From Nocardia speluncae NBRC 108251 (GTDB lineage: Bacteria; Actinomycetota; Actinomycetes; Mycobacteriales; Mycobacteriaceae), in contig NZ_BDBZ01000012.1 of NCBI RefSeq assembly GCF_001613245.1, positions 1 to 64,000 on the forward strand: DNA of 64,000 bases, given 5' to 3'. The notes under the pieces are model-generated. The model saw only the letters and a list, made by a program, of their open reading frames with translations, was not told where the DNA came from and made no database searches. Positions 46,742 through 54,719 of this stretch are shown in pieces. The translations under genes and the position numbers were made by a program. Numbering within the stretch: position 1 is the stretch's first letter; each line of letters opens with the position of its first letter.

Positions 46742-48220
46742 ATGGCCGTGCTACAGGGCCAAGGGGGTTCTGGCGACGACGGGGCGGCGGCGGGTGACCC
46801 CGGTGGACCCGGCGGCCTCAGCCGGCAGCTGGCCAATCGGCATATCCAGCTGATCGCGATCGGCGGCGCGATCGGTACCGGTTTGTTCATGGGATCGGGG
46901 AAGACGATCTCGCTGGCCGGGCCCTCCGTGATCCTCGTCTACATGATCATCGGTTTCTTCCTCTTCTTCGTCATGCGGGCGATGGGGGAGTTGCTGCTGT
47001 CGAACTCCGGCTACAAATCCTTCGCGGATTTCGCGGGCGATCTGCTCGGCCCGTGGGCGGGGTTCTTCACCGGCTGGACCTACTGGTTCTGCTGGGTCGT
47101 CACCGGTATCGCCGATGTGGTGGCGATCGCCGGATATGTCGCGTTCTGGTGGCCGGACCTGCCGCTGTGGATTCCGGCGCTGGTCTGTATCACGGTGTTG
47201 CTGGTATTGAATCTGCCCACGGTGCGCGCCTTCGGCGAAACCGAGTTCTGGTTCGCGCTGATCAAGATCATCGCCATCGGTGCGCTGATCGTCACCGGTC
47301 TGGTGATGATCCTGACCGGATTCACCGGGGACAGCGGTACGCCGGCCTCGCTGGCCAACCTGTGGAACGACGGGGGCTTCTTCCCGACCGGCCCGATGGG
47401 GTTCGTCGCCGGATTCCAGATCGCGGTGTTCGCCTTCGTCGGTATCGAACTGGTGGGCACCACCGCTGCCGAGACCAAGGATCCCCAGCGCACACTGCCC
47501 CGCGCGGTGAATTCGATCCCCATCCGGATCCTGCTCTTCTACGTCGGCGCCCTCGTCGTGATCTGCGCGGTGACCCCGTGGCGTCAGGTATCGGCGGCCG
47601 AAAGCCCATTCGTGGCAATGTTCACCCTCGCCGGGCTCGGTATCGCCGCGAGCGTGGTCAACTTCGTGGTGCTGACCAGCGCGACCTCCAGCGCCAACTC
47701 GGGTATCTACTCGACCTCACGGATGGTGTTCGGCCTCGCGGGTGAAGGTAACGCGCCCGCGGTGTTCGGGAAGTTGTCGCCGCGCCGGGTCCCGGCCAAC
47801 GCGCTGCGTTTCTCCTGCGCGTTCCTGCTGATCGGCGTGGTACTACTCTATGCCGGGCAGTCGATCATCGAAGCGTTCACAGTGGTCACGACCATCTCGT
47901 CGCTGTGTTTCATGTTCGTCTGGACGATGATCCTGGCCAGCTACCTCGCCTACCGCAAACGGCGACCGCAGCTGCACGCCGCATCGACATTCAAGATGCC
48001 CGGCGGGATCCCGATGGTCTGGGCCGTCCTGGCGTTCTTCGTTTTCATCGTCTGGGCGCTCACTCAGGAGAGCGATACCCTGCAAGCTCTGCTGGTGACA
48101 CCGATCTGGTTCGTCGTCCTCGCGATCGCCTACCTGTTCGTGCGCCGCAGCCCGCACCACAGCGCGCTGCGGAAACAGCACAGGGAGAAGGTCCGGGCGG
48201 AGACCGCTGCGCTGCGCTGA
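46742..48220 (+). CDS. Amino acid permease, CycA-like (D-Ala/D-Ser/Gly transporter type)
   Basis: A 492-residue APC-superfamily importer of the AAT group. Helix 1 carries the substrate-binding GAIGTGLFMG (42-51); LSRQLANRHIQLIAIGG before it and FVGIELVGTTAAETKDPQRTLPRAVN later are typical of CycA and related permeases. Twelve helices are visible. The ATG has a GGAGGGAG ribosome site. It is divergent from trmL with 281 bp between. The specificity for D-alanine, D-serine and glycine is inferred from similarity of motifs only. Confidence 0.85.
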   Translation: MAVLQGQGGSGDDGAAAGDPGGPGGLSRQLANRHIQLIAIGGAIGTGLFMGSGKTISLAGPSVILVYMIIGFFLFFVMRAMGELLLSNSGYKSFADFAGDLLGPWAGFFTGWTYWFCWVVTGIADVVAIAGYVAFWWPDLPLWIPALVCITVLLVLNLPTVRAFGETEFWFALIKIIAIGALIVTGLVMILTGFTGDSGTPASLANLWNDGGFFPTGPMGFVAGFQIAVFAFVGIELVGTTAAETKDPQRTLPRAVNSIPIRILLFYVGALVVICAVTPWRQVSAAESPFVAMFTLAGLGIAASVVNFVVLTSATSSANSGIYSTSRMVFGLAGEGNAPAVFGKLSPRRVPANALRFSCAFLLIGVVLLYAGQSIIEAFTVVTTISSLCFMFVWTMILASYLAYRKRRPQLHAASTFKMPGGIPMVWAVLAFFVFIVWALTQESDTLQALLVTPIWFVVLAIAYLFVRRSPHHSALRKQHREKVRAETAALR

Positions 48221-48445
48221 ATCGGTCCGGGCGGCCCCCTACCGGTACGAACCCGGTACGAAGGCGTCGCCCGCGACCGGGATCGCCGGGATGGGCAGAT
48301 CCACTGCGCGTGCCGGGCGGTGCCGGCGGGTATCCGTTCCACCCGCACCGCACGAGACGGTGTCGCCTGGACCTTCGGCCTCTCCGCCCCGGAGTACGAA
48401 CCGGTCGCGCAGACCTGAGCGGCCGAGTCTGGAACAATCGCATCC

Positions 48446-48772
48446 GTGACCGACGCCGAGACTGTGACCGAGGGCGATCCAGGCACCGGTAACCGCCTGG
48501 CCGGGTTCCTGCGCTGCCATCTGCCGATGGTGGTGGTCGTTGCGGTGATCGCGGTCGCCGTGGTTTTCGTCGCACAGGACCGGTGGCGGCGCGGCGCCTT
48601 CTTCTTCGGGAGCGCGACGTTGATCGCCGCCGCGTTCCGGCTGTGCCTGCCCACAGTGCGGGTGGGGTTGCTGGCGGTGCGCAGCAAACCGTTCGACGTG
48701 GGTGCGCTGACCCTGCTGGGCAGTGTGATCGTGTTCCTCGCCGCCACCATCAATACGCTCGGTGTGAGCTGA
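48446..48772 (+). CDS. DUF3017 small membrane protein
   Basis: A 108-residue protein with three membrane helices (about 27-43, 50-68, 85-105) and the central motif FRLCLPTVRVGLLAVRSKPFDV typical of DUF3017, an actinobacterial family of unknown function. The GTG start has no ribosome site; AACAAT lies 7 nt upstream. The 225 bp between the permease and this gene contain no other recognisable gene. Confidence 0.83.
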   Translation: MTDAETVTEGDPGTGNRLAGFLRCHLPMVVVVAVIAVAVVFVAQDRWRRGAFFFGSATLIAAAFRLCLPTVRVGLLAVRSKPFDVGALTLLGSVIVFLAATINTLGVS

Positions 48773-48784
48773 AACGATCCCCGC

Positions 48785-48824
48785 GCTCGGGCCATCCGAG
48801 CCACCACCTGCGGGTGCGCCCGCA
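48785..48824. terminator. Two small hairpins between convergent genes
   Basis: GCTCGG/CCGAGC (48785-48790 with 48796-48801) and TGCGGG/CCCGCA (48809-48814 with 48819-48824) stand in tandem between the DUF3017 gene and metX, which converge. Neither has a T-tract, so termination is only a suggestion. Confidence 0.3.
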
Positions 48825-48842
48825 CGCCGAAGCGATCCCGAA

Positions 48843-49988
48843 TCAGCGGTGGGTGCGGGCCAGGCCCATCGTCTGAGTCAGCAGCTTGCCGATGGCCTCG
48901 GCCTCGGTGAGGAAGGCATCGTGACCGTCGCGGGAGGCGATGACCTCGAAATGGCGGCAGCCCACCAGCCCCTCGGCCAGTTCCCGCTGGGTGTGCAGCG
49001 GGTACAGCCGGTCGGAGTCGATCCCGCCTACGATGCACGGTACTTCGGCGCGCGCCATCGCCGCCTCGATCCCGCCGCGACCGCGGCCGATATCGTGCCG
49101 GTTCATCGCCTCGCTCAGCAGCACGTAGGTGGCCGGGTCGAACCGTTTGCACAGCTTCTCGGCCTGGTATTCGAGATAGCTCTGCACCGCGTACCGGCCG
49201 CCTTCCCAGGGGTCTTCACCGGCCTGGGGGCTGTTGGCGAATCGGCTGTCCAACTCGATCTCGGTGCGGTAGGTGAGATGCGCGATCCGCCGGGCGATAC
49301 CCATTCCGGCCATCGGGGCCCGACCGGTGCCGTGGTAATTACCGCCCTGCCAGTCGGGGTCGCTGGTGATGGCGGCGATCTGGGTGGTCTGCGTGCCGAT
49401 CTGGTCCGCTGTCGCTCGGGCACCGACGGCGAGGACCAGTGCCGAAGCCAGGCGCTCGGGTGCGCACAGCATCCACTCGAGGACCCGCATACCGCCCATC
49501 GAACCGCCGACCGCCGCGGCCAGCCGGTCGATACCGAGCAGATCGAACAGCCGAACCTCGGCGTTCACCTGGTCGCGGATGGAGATCTCCGGGAAGCGTG
49601 CCCCCCACGGCTCGCCGTCGGGCGCCGGGGAACCGGGGCCGGTGCTGCCCTGACAGCCACCGAGCACATTGGTGGCGACCACACACCATTCGTCGGTGTC
49701 GATCGGCGCGCCCGGCCCGATCATCCCGTTCCACCAACCGGGTTGCGGATGGTCGGCATCGGGTTCGCCCACCACATGGGAATCGCCGGTCAGCGCGTGC
49801 TCGATCAGCACCACGTTGTCCATGGCCGGGGACAGTTCGCCCCAGCGCTGGACGAGCAGTTCGACCGCCGGTAGCCGGGCGCCGTTCTCCAGGGTGAGGT
49901 CGCCGATCTCGATCACGCCGGCTGTACCGCCGGGCGGTGGTAGCTGTGCCACGGGTGTTGCAGTGGACTGTTCGGAGCTCACCTTCAC
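48843..49988 (-). CDS. metX: Homoserine O-acetyltransferase
   Basis: Transfers acetyl from acetyl-CoA to homoserine in methionine synthesis. The 381-residue alpha/beta hydrolase-fold enzyme has the nucleophile elbow GGSMGGM (Ser163), the Asp of [11 protein letters not shown] and His of SRDGHDAF as the triad, and [14 protein letters not shown] near the oxyanion hole. The GTG start overlaps by four bases (GTGA) the stop of a 57-codon ORF, so translation may be coupled. A SAM-IV riboswitch lies further upstream. In M. tuberculosis metX follows metY; here metY is absent from this position. Confidence 0.95.
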   Translation of the reverse strand: MKVSSEQSTATPVAQLPPPGGTAGVIEIGDLTLENGARLPAVELLVQRWGELSPAMDNVVLIEHALTGDSHVVGEPDADHPQPGWWNGMIGPGAPIDTDEWCVVATNVLGGCQGSTGPGSPAPDGEPWGARFPEISIRDQVNAEVRLFDLLGIDRLAAAVGGSMGGMRVLEWMLCAPERLASALVLAVGARATADQIGTQTTQIAAITSDPDWQGGNYHGTGRAPMAGMGIARRIAHLTYRTEIELDSRFANSPQAGEDPWEGGRYAVQSYLEYQAEKLCKRFDPATYVLLSEAMNRHDIGRGRGGIEAAMARAEVPCIVGGIDSDRLYPLHTQRELAEGLVGCRHFEVIASRDGHDAFLTEAEAIGKLLTQTMGLARTHR

Positions 49989-50158
49989 GCGATGGCTTCC
50001 GCCCGCTGGGCCGCGACCGGCGGCGATAGCCGGACCATATGAGTCGCGGCCGTGAAGTGGCCGGGGATACTGCCATCGGTCATATCGTGCTCCAGAAAAT
50101 CGGGGGTTGCGCGCCGCGATACGGAGTGCCAGGGCCGAGGTGACCAGCACCGGCACAT
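49985..50158 (-). CDS. Small ORF between the SAM riboswitch and metX (57 residues)
   Basis: The frame begins at ATG 50158 after AGGAGG (50167-50172) with ideal 8-nt spacing, encodes 57 residues beginning [12 protein letters not shown], and ends in a TGA that overlaps the metX GTG (GTGA). It has no resemblance to metY. It could be a leader peptide that couples metX translation to the riboswitch-controlled ribosome site. Its first codons include two Cys. That it is translated is inferred from the ribosome site and the exact overlap; the sequence alone cannot prove it. Confidence 0.5.
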   Translation of the reverse strand: MCRCWSPRPWHSVSRRATPDFLEHDMTDGSIPGHFTAATHMVRLSPPVAAQRAEAIA

Positions 50159-50180
50159 AACGGCGACCTCCTGACATGCG

Positions 50181-50283
50181 CTTGCTCCCGGCTTTCGGGA
50201 GCCCGGTCATCACCCGGAGCACCCCACCGCAGCTGGAGGGTTGCCGGCCAGCGAGCCGGGGCTTGGCGCTGGCACTCATGACC
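50181..50283 (-). promoter_or_regulatory. SAM-IV riboswitch
   Basis: On the minus strand the RNA runs GGTCATGAGTGCCAGCG ... AAGCCCCGGCT ... GCTGGCCGGCAACCCTCC ... GCGGTGGGGTGC ... GGGTGATGACC, matching the SAM-IV core: P1 GGTCAT/ATGACC (50278-50283 with 50205-50210), the GCCGGCAACCCTCC block and the GGTGGGGTG block. The extra 3' hairpin of class IV follows (GCTCCCG/CGGGAGC, 50184-50202). It binds S-adenosylmethionine and should lower metX expression when SAM is plentiful. The AGGAGG of the small ORF lies 9 bases after the 3' end of the riboswitch, so translational control is likely. Confidence 0.88.
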
Positions 50284-50291
50284 TGTTCCAC

Positions 50292-50297
50292 ATGGTA
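50292..50297 (-). promoter_or_regulatory. Probable -10 element for the metX riboswitch transcript
   Basis: On the minus strand TACCAT ends 8 nt before the first base of the riboswitch P1 stem, which is the distance expected between a -10 box and the transcript start. No convincing -35 element is visible. Confidence 0.4.
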
Positions 50298-50556
50298 ACC
50301 GTGGGCCCTGGCGGATCGAAATCGGCATACGGTGCCACCAGGTAATCTTGTGGCGCGACTCACTCTGTGAGATCTCACGGCCGGGGCTGGCTGCACCGTG
50401 CGATCACTACAAGCAGTACGCTCGTCTTGGTTACATCAGACGTCTCGTGGACAACGCGGGATGTATACGTTGTCTGTTGAACAGCTGGGGTCCGCTCACA
50501 AGCGTGTTCGCCTGGTTGTGCAATGAGGGCACCATCTTAGGAGGACACGAAGATCC

Positions 50557-51774
50557 ATGTCCAAGATCAAGGTTGAAGGCACCGTCGTAGAACTCGACGG
50601 CGACGAGATGACTCGGATCATCTGGCAGTTCATCAAGGACAAGCTGATCCACCCGTACCTCGACCTGAACCTCGAGTACTACGACCTCGGCATCGAGTAC
50701 CGCGACAAGACCGACGACCAGGTCACCGTCGACGCCGCGAACGCCATCAAAGCGCACGGTGTCGGCGTCAAATGCGCGACGATCACTCCTGACGAGGCCC
50801 GGGTCGAGGAATTCGGTCTCAAGAAGATGTGGCGGTCGCCCAACGGCACCATCCGCAACATCCTCGGCGGCACCATCTTCCGTGCGCCCATCATCATCTC
50901 CAACGTTCCGCGTCTGGTCCCCGGCTGGACCAAGCCGATCATCATCGGCCGTCACGCCTTCGGTGACCAGTACCGGGCCACCGACTTCAAGGCCTTCCAG
51001 GCCGGTACCGTCACCCTGACCTTCACCCCTGAGGACGGCAGTGAGCCGATCGTCCACGAGGTCGTGAAGATGCCGGAGGACGGCGGCGTCATCATGGGTA
51101 TGTACAACTTCAAGAAGTCCATCGAGGATTTCGCGCGTGCCTCGTTCAACTACGGGCTGCAGCAGAACTACCCCGTCTACATGTCGACCAAGAACACCAT
51201 CCTGAAGGCCTACGACGGCATGTTCAAGGACACCTTCCAGGAGGTGTTCGACGCCGAGTTCAAGACCCAGTTCGACGCGGCCGGCCTCACCTACGAGCAC
51301 CGGCTGATCGACGATATGGTCGCCTCCTCCATGAAATGGGAGGGCGGCTACGTCTGGGCCTGCAAGAACTACGACGGCGATGTGCAGTCCGATACCGTCG
51401 CGCAGGGCTTCGGTTCGCTGGGTCTGATGACCTCTGTGCTGCTCACTCCGGACGGTCAGACCTGTGAGGCGGAGGCCGCGCACGGCACCGTCACCCGGCA
51501 CTACCGCCAGCATCAGCAGGGCAAGCCGACCTCGACCAACCCGATCGCATCGATCTTCGCCTGGACCCGCGGCCTCGAGCATCGCGGCAAACTGGACAAC
51601 ACCCCCGAGGTGATCGGTTTCGCGCAGACCCTCGAGGATGTGGTCATCAAGACCGTCGAGGGCGGTCAGATGACGAAGGATCTCGCTGCGCTGGTCGGCG
51701 GCGACCAGGGCTACCTCACCACCGAGGAATTCCTCGCCGCGCTCGACGCCAACCTGGCGCGCGCGCTGCGCTGA
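50557..51774 (+). CDS. icd: NADP-dependent isocitrate dehydrogenase
   Basis: Oxidises isocitrate to 2-oxoglutarate in the TCA cycle. The 405-residue protein is of the homodimeric, eukaryote-like type (Icd1 of M. tuberculosis). Motifs: [12 protein letters not shown] at the N-terminus, [19 protein letters not shown] for isocitrate, [43 protein letters not shown] for the metal and substrate, and [12 protein letters not shown] for NADP. An AGGAGG ribosome site lies 11 nt before the ATG. It is divergent from metX with the riboswitch between. A strong hairpin follows. Confidence 0.97.
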   Translation: MSKIKVEGTVVELDGDEMTRIIWQFIKDKLIHPYLDLNLEYYDLGIEYRDKTDDQVTVDAANAIKAHGVGVKCATITPDEARVEEFGLKKMWRSPNGTIRNILGGTIFRAPIIISNVPRLVPGWTKPIIIGRHAFGDQYRATDFKAFQAGTVTLTFTPEDGSEPIVHEVVKMPEDGGVIMGMYNFKKSIEDFARASFNYGLQQNYPVYMSTKNTILKAYDGMFKDTFQEVFDAEFKTQFDAAGLTYEHRLIDDMVASSMKWEGGYVWACKNYDGDVQSDTVAQGFGSLGLMTSVLLTPDGQTCEAEAAHGTVTRHYRQHQQGKPTSTNPIASIFAWTRGLEHRGKLDNTPEVIGFAQTLEDVVIKTVEGGQMTKDLAALVGGDQGYLTTEEFLAALDANLARALR

Positions 51775-51845
51775 CAAACCCGCGGCCCCACGGCACCCGG
51801 CGTGCGCGCAGTACCGCACCCGGATCGTGGAGCCGCAGCCTTCTC

Positions 51846-51892
51846 CAGCGCACCGAGAACAGGGCTGTGTTCTCGGTGCGCTGTGTCTTTTT
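51846..51892 (+). terminator. Rho-independent terminator of icd
   Basis: A perfect 16-bp stem, CAGCGCACCGAGAACA (51846-51861) with TGTTCTCGGTGCGCTG (51868-51883), has a 6-nt loop and is followed by TGTCTTTTT. This is the clearest intrinsic terminator in the window. Confidence 0.92.
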
Positions 51893-51911
51893 GCGGCGCC
51901 TGCGGCGCCGC

Positions 51912-51990
51912 GGGGTTTTGGCCCCCTTGGGACGGGCCAAAACCTTTCAGGGCCTCGTAGGCTCGGCACCGCCGTTGATTACGTTGGTCT
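51912..51990 (+). repeat. Structured inverted repeat, copy A
   Basis: This 79-bp element has a perfect 11-bp hairpin, GGTTTTGGCCC (51914-51924) and GGGCCAAAACC (51934-51944), followed by TTTCAGGGCCTCGTAG and CACCGCCGTTGATTACGTTG. The same order of parts occurs in reverse orientation at 53554-53696. The 420 bp between icd and the acyl-CoA dehydrogenase gene consist of the icd terminator, this element, a tandem duplication and 138 bp in which I see nothing else. Confidence 0.8.
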
Positions 51991-52056
51991 ATCGGAGACT
52001 CGCTGCACCCGGCACCGCCGTTGGTTTGTGCTGGTTCTTCGGGGGGCTCGCTGCAC
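51963..52056 (+). repeat. Imperfect tandem direct repeat, two units of 46-48 bp
   Basis: CGGCACCGCCGTTG occurs at 51964 and again at 52010, and each unit ends in CTCGCTGCAC (51999-52008; 52047-52056). The middle of the units diverges (GATTACGTTGGTCT versus GTTTGTGCTGGTTC). The first unit overlaps the tail of repeat copy A, so the tail of that element seems to have been duplicated. Confidence 0.7.
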
Positions 52057-52194
52057 TGGGCTTTGTTGCGGGGGTGTCCGGGAGGTCGCCGAAACCTCAG
52101 CGCGGTCGCGGGGGAACTGGCAGGCTGTCAACAAGGCGGGTCCATCCGCCCGGTGATCTACGCCGTAATGCTGCTGCTTGCACGGAGGACGACG

Positions 52195-53442
52195 ATGTTC
52201 GAATGGTCCGATACCGATCTGATGGTCCGCGACGCGGTCCGGACTTTCATCGATAAGGAAGTACGCCCCCACCTCGACGCACTGGACACCGGGGAAATGC
52301 TTCCCTATCCGGTGCTGCGCAAGCTGTACGCGGATTTCGGGATCGGCGCGATGGCCGAGGAAGGGCTGAACAAGCAACTGGCCGCCAAGCGCGCGGCGGC
52401 CGACGGCGCGGAGAAGCCGGCTTCGGGGGATAAGGACTCTTCCGGCGGCGGATTCGATCAGCAGACCATGATGGCCGTCGTGACCAGCGAACTCTCCGGT
52501 GTCTGTATGGGTCTGTGCAGTTCACTCGGGGTGAGCACCGGGCTCGGTGGTGCGACCATCCTGTCCCGCGGCACACTCGCCCAGCAGGAGCGATGGGTGC
52601 CCGATATCGTCAGCCTCCGCAAGATCGCCTGCTGGGCGATCACCGAACCGGATTCCGGATCCGACGCCTTCGGCGGAATGAAAACCTACGTCCGGCGCGA
52701 TGGCGACAACTACATCCTCAACGGGCAGAAGACCTTCATCACCAACGGCCCCTTCGCCGACACACTGGTTGTGTACGCGAAGCTCGACGAGGGCGACGGT
52801 ACGCCCGCCCGCGACCGCAAGGTGCTCACCTTCGTCCTCGACAAGGGAATGGAGGGCCTCACCCAGGGCAAACCGTTCAAAAAGATGGGCTTGCACGCCT
52901 CACCGACCGGCGAACTGTTCTTCGACAACATCCGCTTGGGCCGCGATCGGCTGCTCGGCGAAACCGAGGAACACCGCGGCGGTGACGGCCGGGAGAGCGC
53001 CAAATCCAGCTTCGTGGCCGAACGCGTCGGTATCGGCTTCATGGCATTGGGCGTCATCAACGAATGCCTGCGGCTGTGCACCGAGTACGCCCGCAACCGC
53101 AAACTGTGGGGTCAGGAGATCGGACGCTTCCAGCTCATCCAGCTCAAGCTGGCCAAGATGGAGGTGGCGCGGATCAATGTGCAGAACATGGTCTTCAACA
53201 TCATCGAACGCGGGAAAGCCGGGAAACCGCTGAGCCTTTCGGAAGCCTCCGCGGTGAAGTTGTACTCCTCGGAGGCGGCGACCGAGGTTGCGATGGAAGC
53301 CGTGCAGCTCTTCGGTGGCAACGGCTACATGTCGGAATACCGGGTCGAACAGCTGGCCCGTGACGCGAAATCGCTGATGATCTACGCGGGCAGCAACGAA
53401 ATCCAGGTCACCCACGTAGCCAAGGGCATAGTCGGTCTCTGA
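52195..53442 (+). CDS. Acyl-CoA dehydrogenase family protein with altered active site
   Basis: A 415-residue FAD flavoprotein of the acyl-CoA dehydrogenase family. FAD-binding WAITEPDSGSDAFG (147-160), FITNGPFADT, and FGGNGYMSEYRVEQLARDAKSLMIYAGSNEIQ (373-404) are conserved. The catalytic Glu position of MCAD-type enzymes (IYEG) is Ala399, and the alternative Glu position of isovaleryl/long-chain enzymes falls on Lys303 (NRKLWGQ). An insert of about 25 residues rich in Ala, Lys and Gly (60-86) is also unusual. It may use another base or another reaction. The ATG has GGAGG upstream. The gene is flanked by inverted repeat copies. Confidence 0.85.
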   Translation: MFEWSDTDLMVRDAVRTFIDKEVRPHLDALDTGEMLPYPVLRKLYADFGIGAMAEEGLNKQLAAKRAAADGAEKPASGDKDSSGGGFDQQTMMAVVTSELSGVCMGLCSSLGVSTGLGGATILSRGTLAQQERWVPDIVSLRKIACWAITEPDSGSDAFGGMKTYVRRDGDNYILNGQKTFITNGPFADTLVVYAKLDEGDGTPARDRKVLTFVLDKGMEGLTQGKPFKKMGLHASPTGELFFDNIRLGRDRLLGETEEHRGGDGRESAKSSFVAERVGIGFMALGVINECLRLCTEYARNRKLWGQEIGRFQLIQLKLAKMEVARINVQNMVFNIIERGKAGKPLSLSEASAVKLYSSEAATEVAMEAVQLFGGNGYMSEYRVEQLARDAKSLMIYAGSNEIQVTHVAKGIVGL

Positions 53443-53553
53443 GTGCGGCCGGCGAGAGAACTGTAGTGCCCGGTGACACAGGCGCGACAGGCATCGGGCC
53501 GAACGTGCTCGGACGGCGCCGAGTTCAGCAAGGACTTCACCCGTTCCCCTGAA

Positions 53554-53696
53554 AGACCAACGTAACCAACGGCGGTGCGAGTACTACGAGGCCCTGAAAA
53601 GGTTTCGGCCCGCCCCCTGCTTTCCGTGCGCGATGCGATGCGGCGTAGCCGCGAGTGTCCCGTGCGGACAGCAGGGTCCGAAGGGGGCCGAAACCC
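53554..53696 (-). repeat. Structured inverted repeat, copy B, with expanded loop
   Basis: Read on the minus strand, this has the same parts as copy A: hairpin GGTTTCGGCCC/GGGCCGAAACC, then TTTTCAGGGCCTCGTAG and CACCGCCGTTGGTTACGTTG. The stem (53601-53611 with 53685-53695) differs from copy A by one T-A to C-G exchange on both arms. Its loop is 73 nt instead of 9 and contains a second stem, CCCTGCT (53615-53621) with AGCAGGG (53670-53676), and an inner GCGGC-GTA-GCCGC. It lies between the dehydrogenase and hydrolase genes, which converge; no gene is seen in 53443-53721. Confidence 0.8.
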
Positions 53697-53721
53697 GCGC
53701 GCCGGATTGCACAGCGCCGGA

Positions 53722-54582
53722 CTACACAGCGCGCAAATGGTCGCGGCTGGCGTAGATGTGTTCGGCGATCAGATTGGCGATCCGTTCGGGATCCTCCAGC
53801 ATGGGCACATGTCCGGCCCGGTTCAGCATGATCCGGTCCGCCGAGTCCGGCAGCTCACGCAGGAACCGCCGGCCGTGCGCCGCGGCCGGCAGGACGCGAT
53901 CGGAGTCGGCCAGGATGACTCGGACCGGGGTGGTCAGATCGGACATATTCGCCAGGGACGGCCCACGTAAGGTTCCCGCGGTCAGGGCGGGTAGCGCGGG
54001 GCAATGTAGCGCGGCCAGGATCACGGCCGACAGATCCCCGCGCGAGACCGCACGGGTGTTCTTGGTGAGCAGATGGGCCATCACCCAGCGCACGATTCGG
54101 TTGTCGACCGGGGCGCTGCCCAGCTGCCGCAGGGCCCCGGTGATCGGGATCATCGGCGCGATCGTGGCGGCGGCGCGGAGCTGTGTCACCGACGGGGTCT
54201 TCCATCCACCGGCCGGAGCGATCGCGGTGAGCGTGCGGGCCCGGCCCCGGCGCGCCAATTCGAACCCGACCCAGCCGCCCAGCGAGTTACCGGCGATATG
54301 GCAGGTTCGCCAGCCCAGATCGTCCAGTTGTGCCTCGACCCGGTCGGCCAGGGTGGCGGAGGAATAGCGGCCGTCCGGGAACTCCGGCCCACCCCAGTGC
54401 CCGCCGAGTGCCGGCGCGAAAACCTCGCACCGGGCGGCCAGCAGGGCGGCAGTCTGTTCCCAGCAATGTGGTGAGAGCAGGACGCCGTGCAGGAGAAGCA
54501 GCGGTTCGCCGGAGCCCAGGTGCAGGGCGGGGACTGCCTCGGGTGCTGGGGATGCGGAGGTGCCTGACATCGATGTCGTCAC
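53722..54582 (-). CDS. Alpha/beta hydrolase
   Basis: A 286-residue alpha/beta-hydrolase-fold enzyme. LHGVLLSPHCWEQ carries the oxyanion residues, the nucleophile elbow is GNSLGGW, the acid is Asp of ILADSDRVLPAAAHGR and the base His of NRAGHVPMLEDPERIA. No signal peptide. It could be an esterase, epoxide hydrolase-like or C-C hydrolase; the substrate cannot be assigned. A second in-frame ATG at 54570 is an alternative start. Upstream of it, 140 bp contain no recognised element. Confidence 0.87.
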   Translation of the reverse strand: MTTSMSGTSASPAPEAVPALHLGSGEPLLLLHGVLLSPHCWEQTAALLAARCEVFAPALGGHWGGPEFPDGRYSSATLADRVEAQLDDLGWRTCHIAGNSLGGWVGFELARRGRARTLTAIAPAGGWKTPSVTQLRAAATIAPMIPITGALRQLGSAPVDNRIVRWVMAHLLTKNTRAVSRGDLSAVILAALHCPALPALTAGTLRGPSLANMSDLTTPVRVILADSDRVLPAAAHGRRFLRELPDSADRIMLNRAGHVPMLEDPERIANLIAEHIYASRDHLRAV

Positions 54583-54719
54583 CCCTTCCTGGCAAGTAGC
54601 GGTGACCTGTCATTCTACGGTGGGGCAGGGGTGAAAATCCTCTTTGTCATCGACCGCCGGCGGCTTCGGCGAGCAGGGATGGTGACCGTTCCGTGCAGGT
54701 GTGTTTCCGCTGAACCCGG

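Noticed and set aside
49989..50177. Upstream in-frame extension of metX starting at ATG 50177.
   Set aside because: The extension would add 63 residues not found in MetX, and the GTG at 49988 gives the standard N-terminus. The strong ribosome site serves ATG 50158, which is in another frame.
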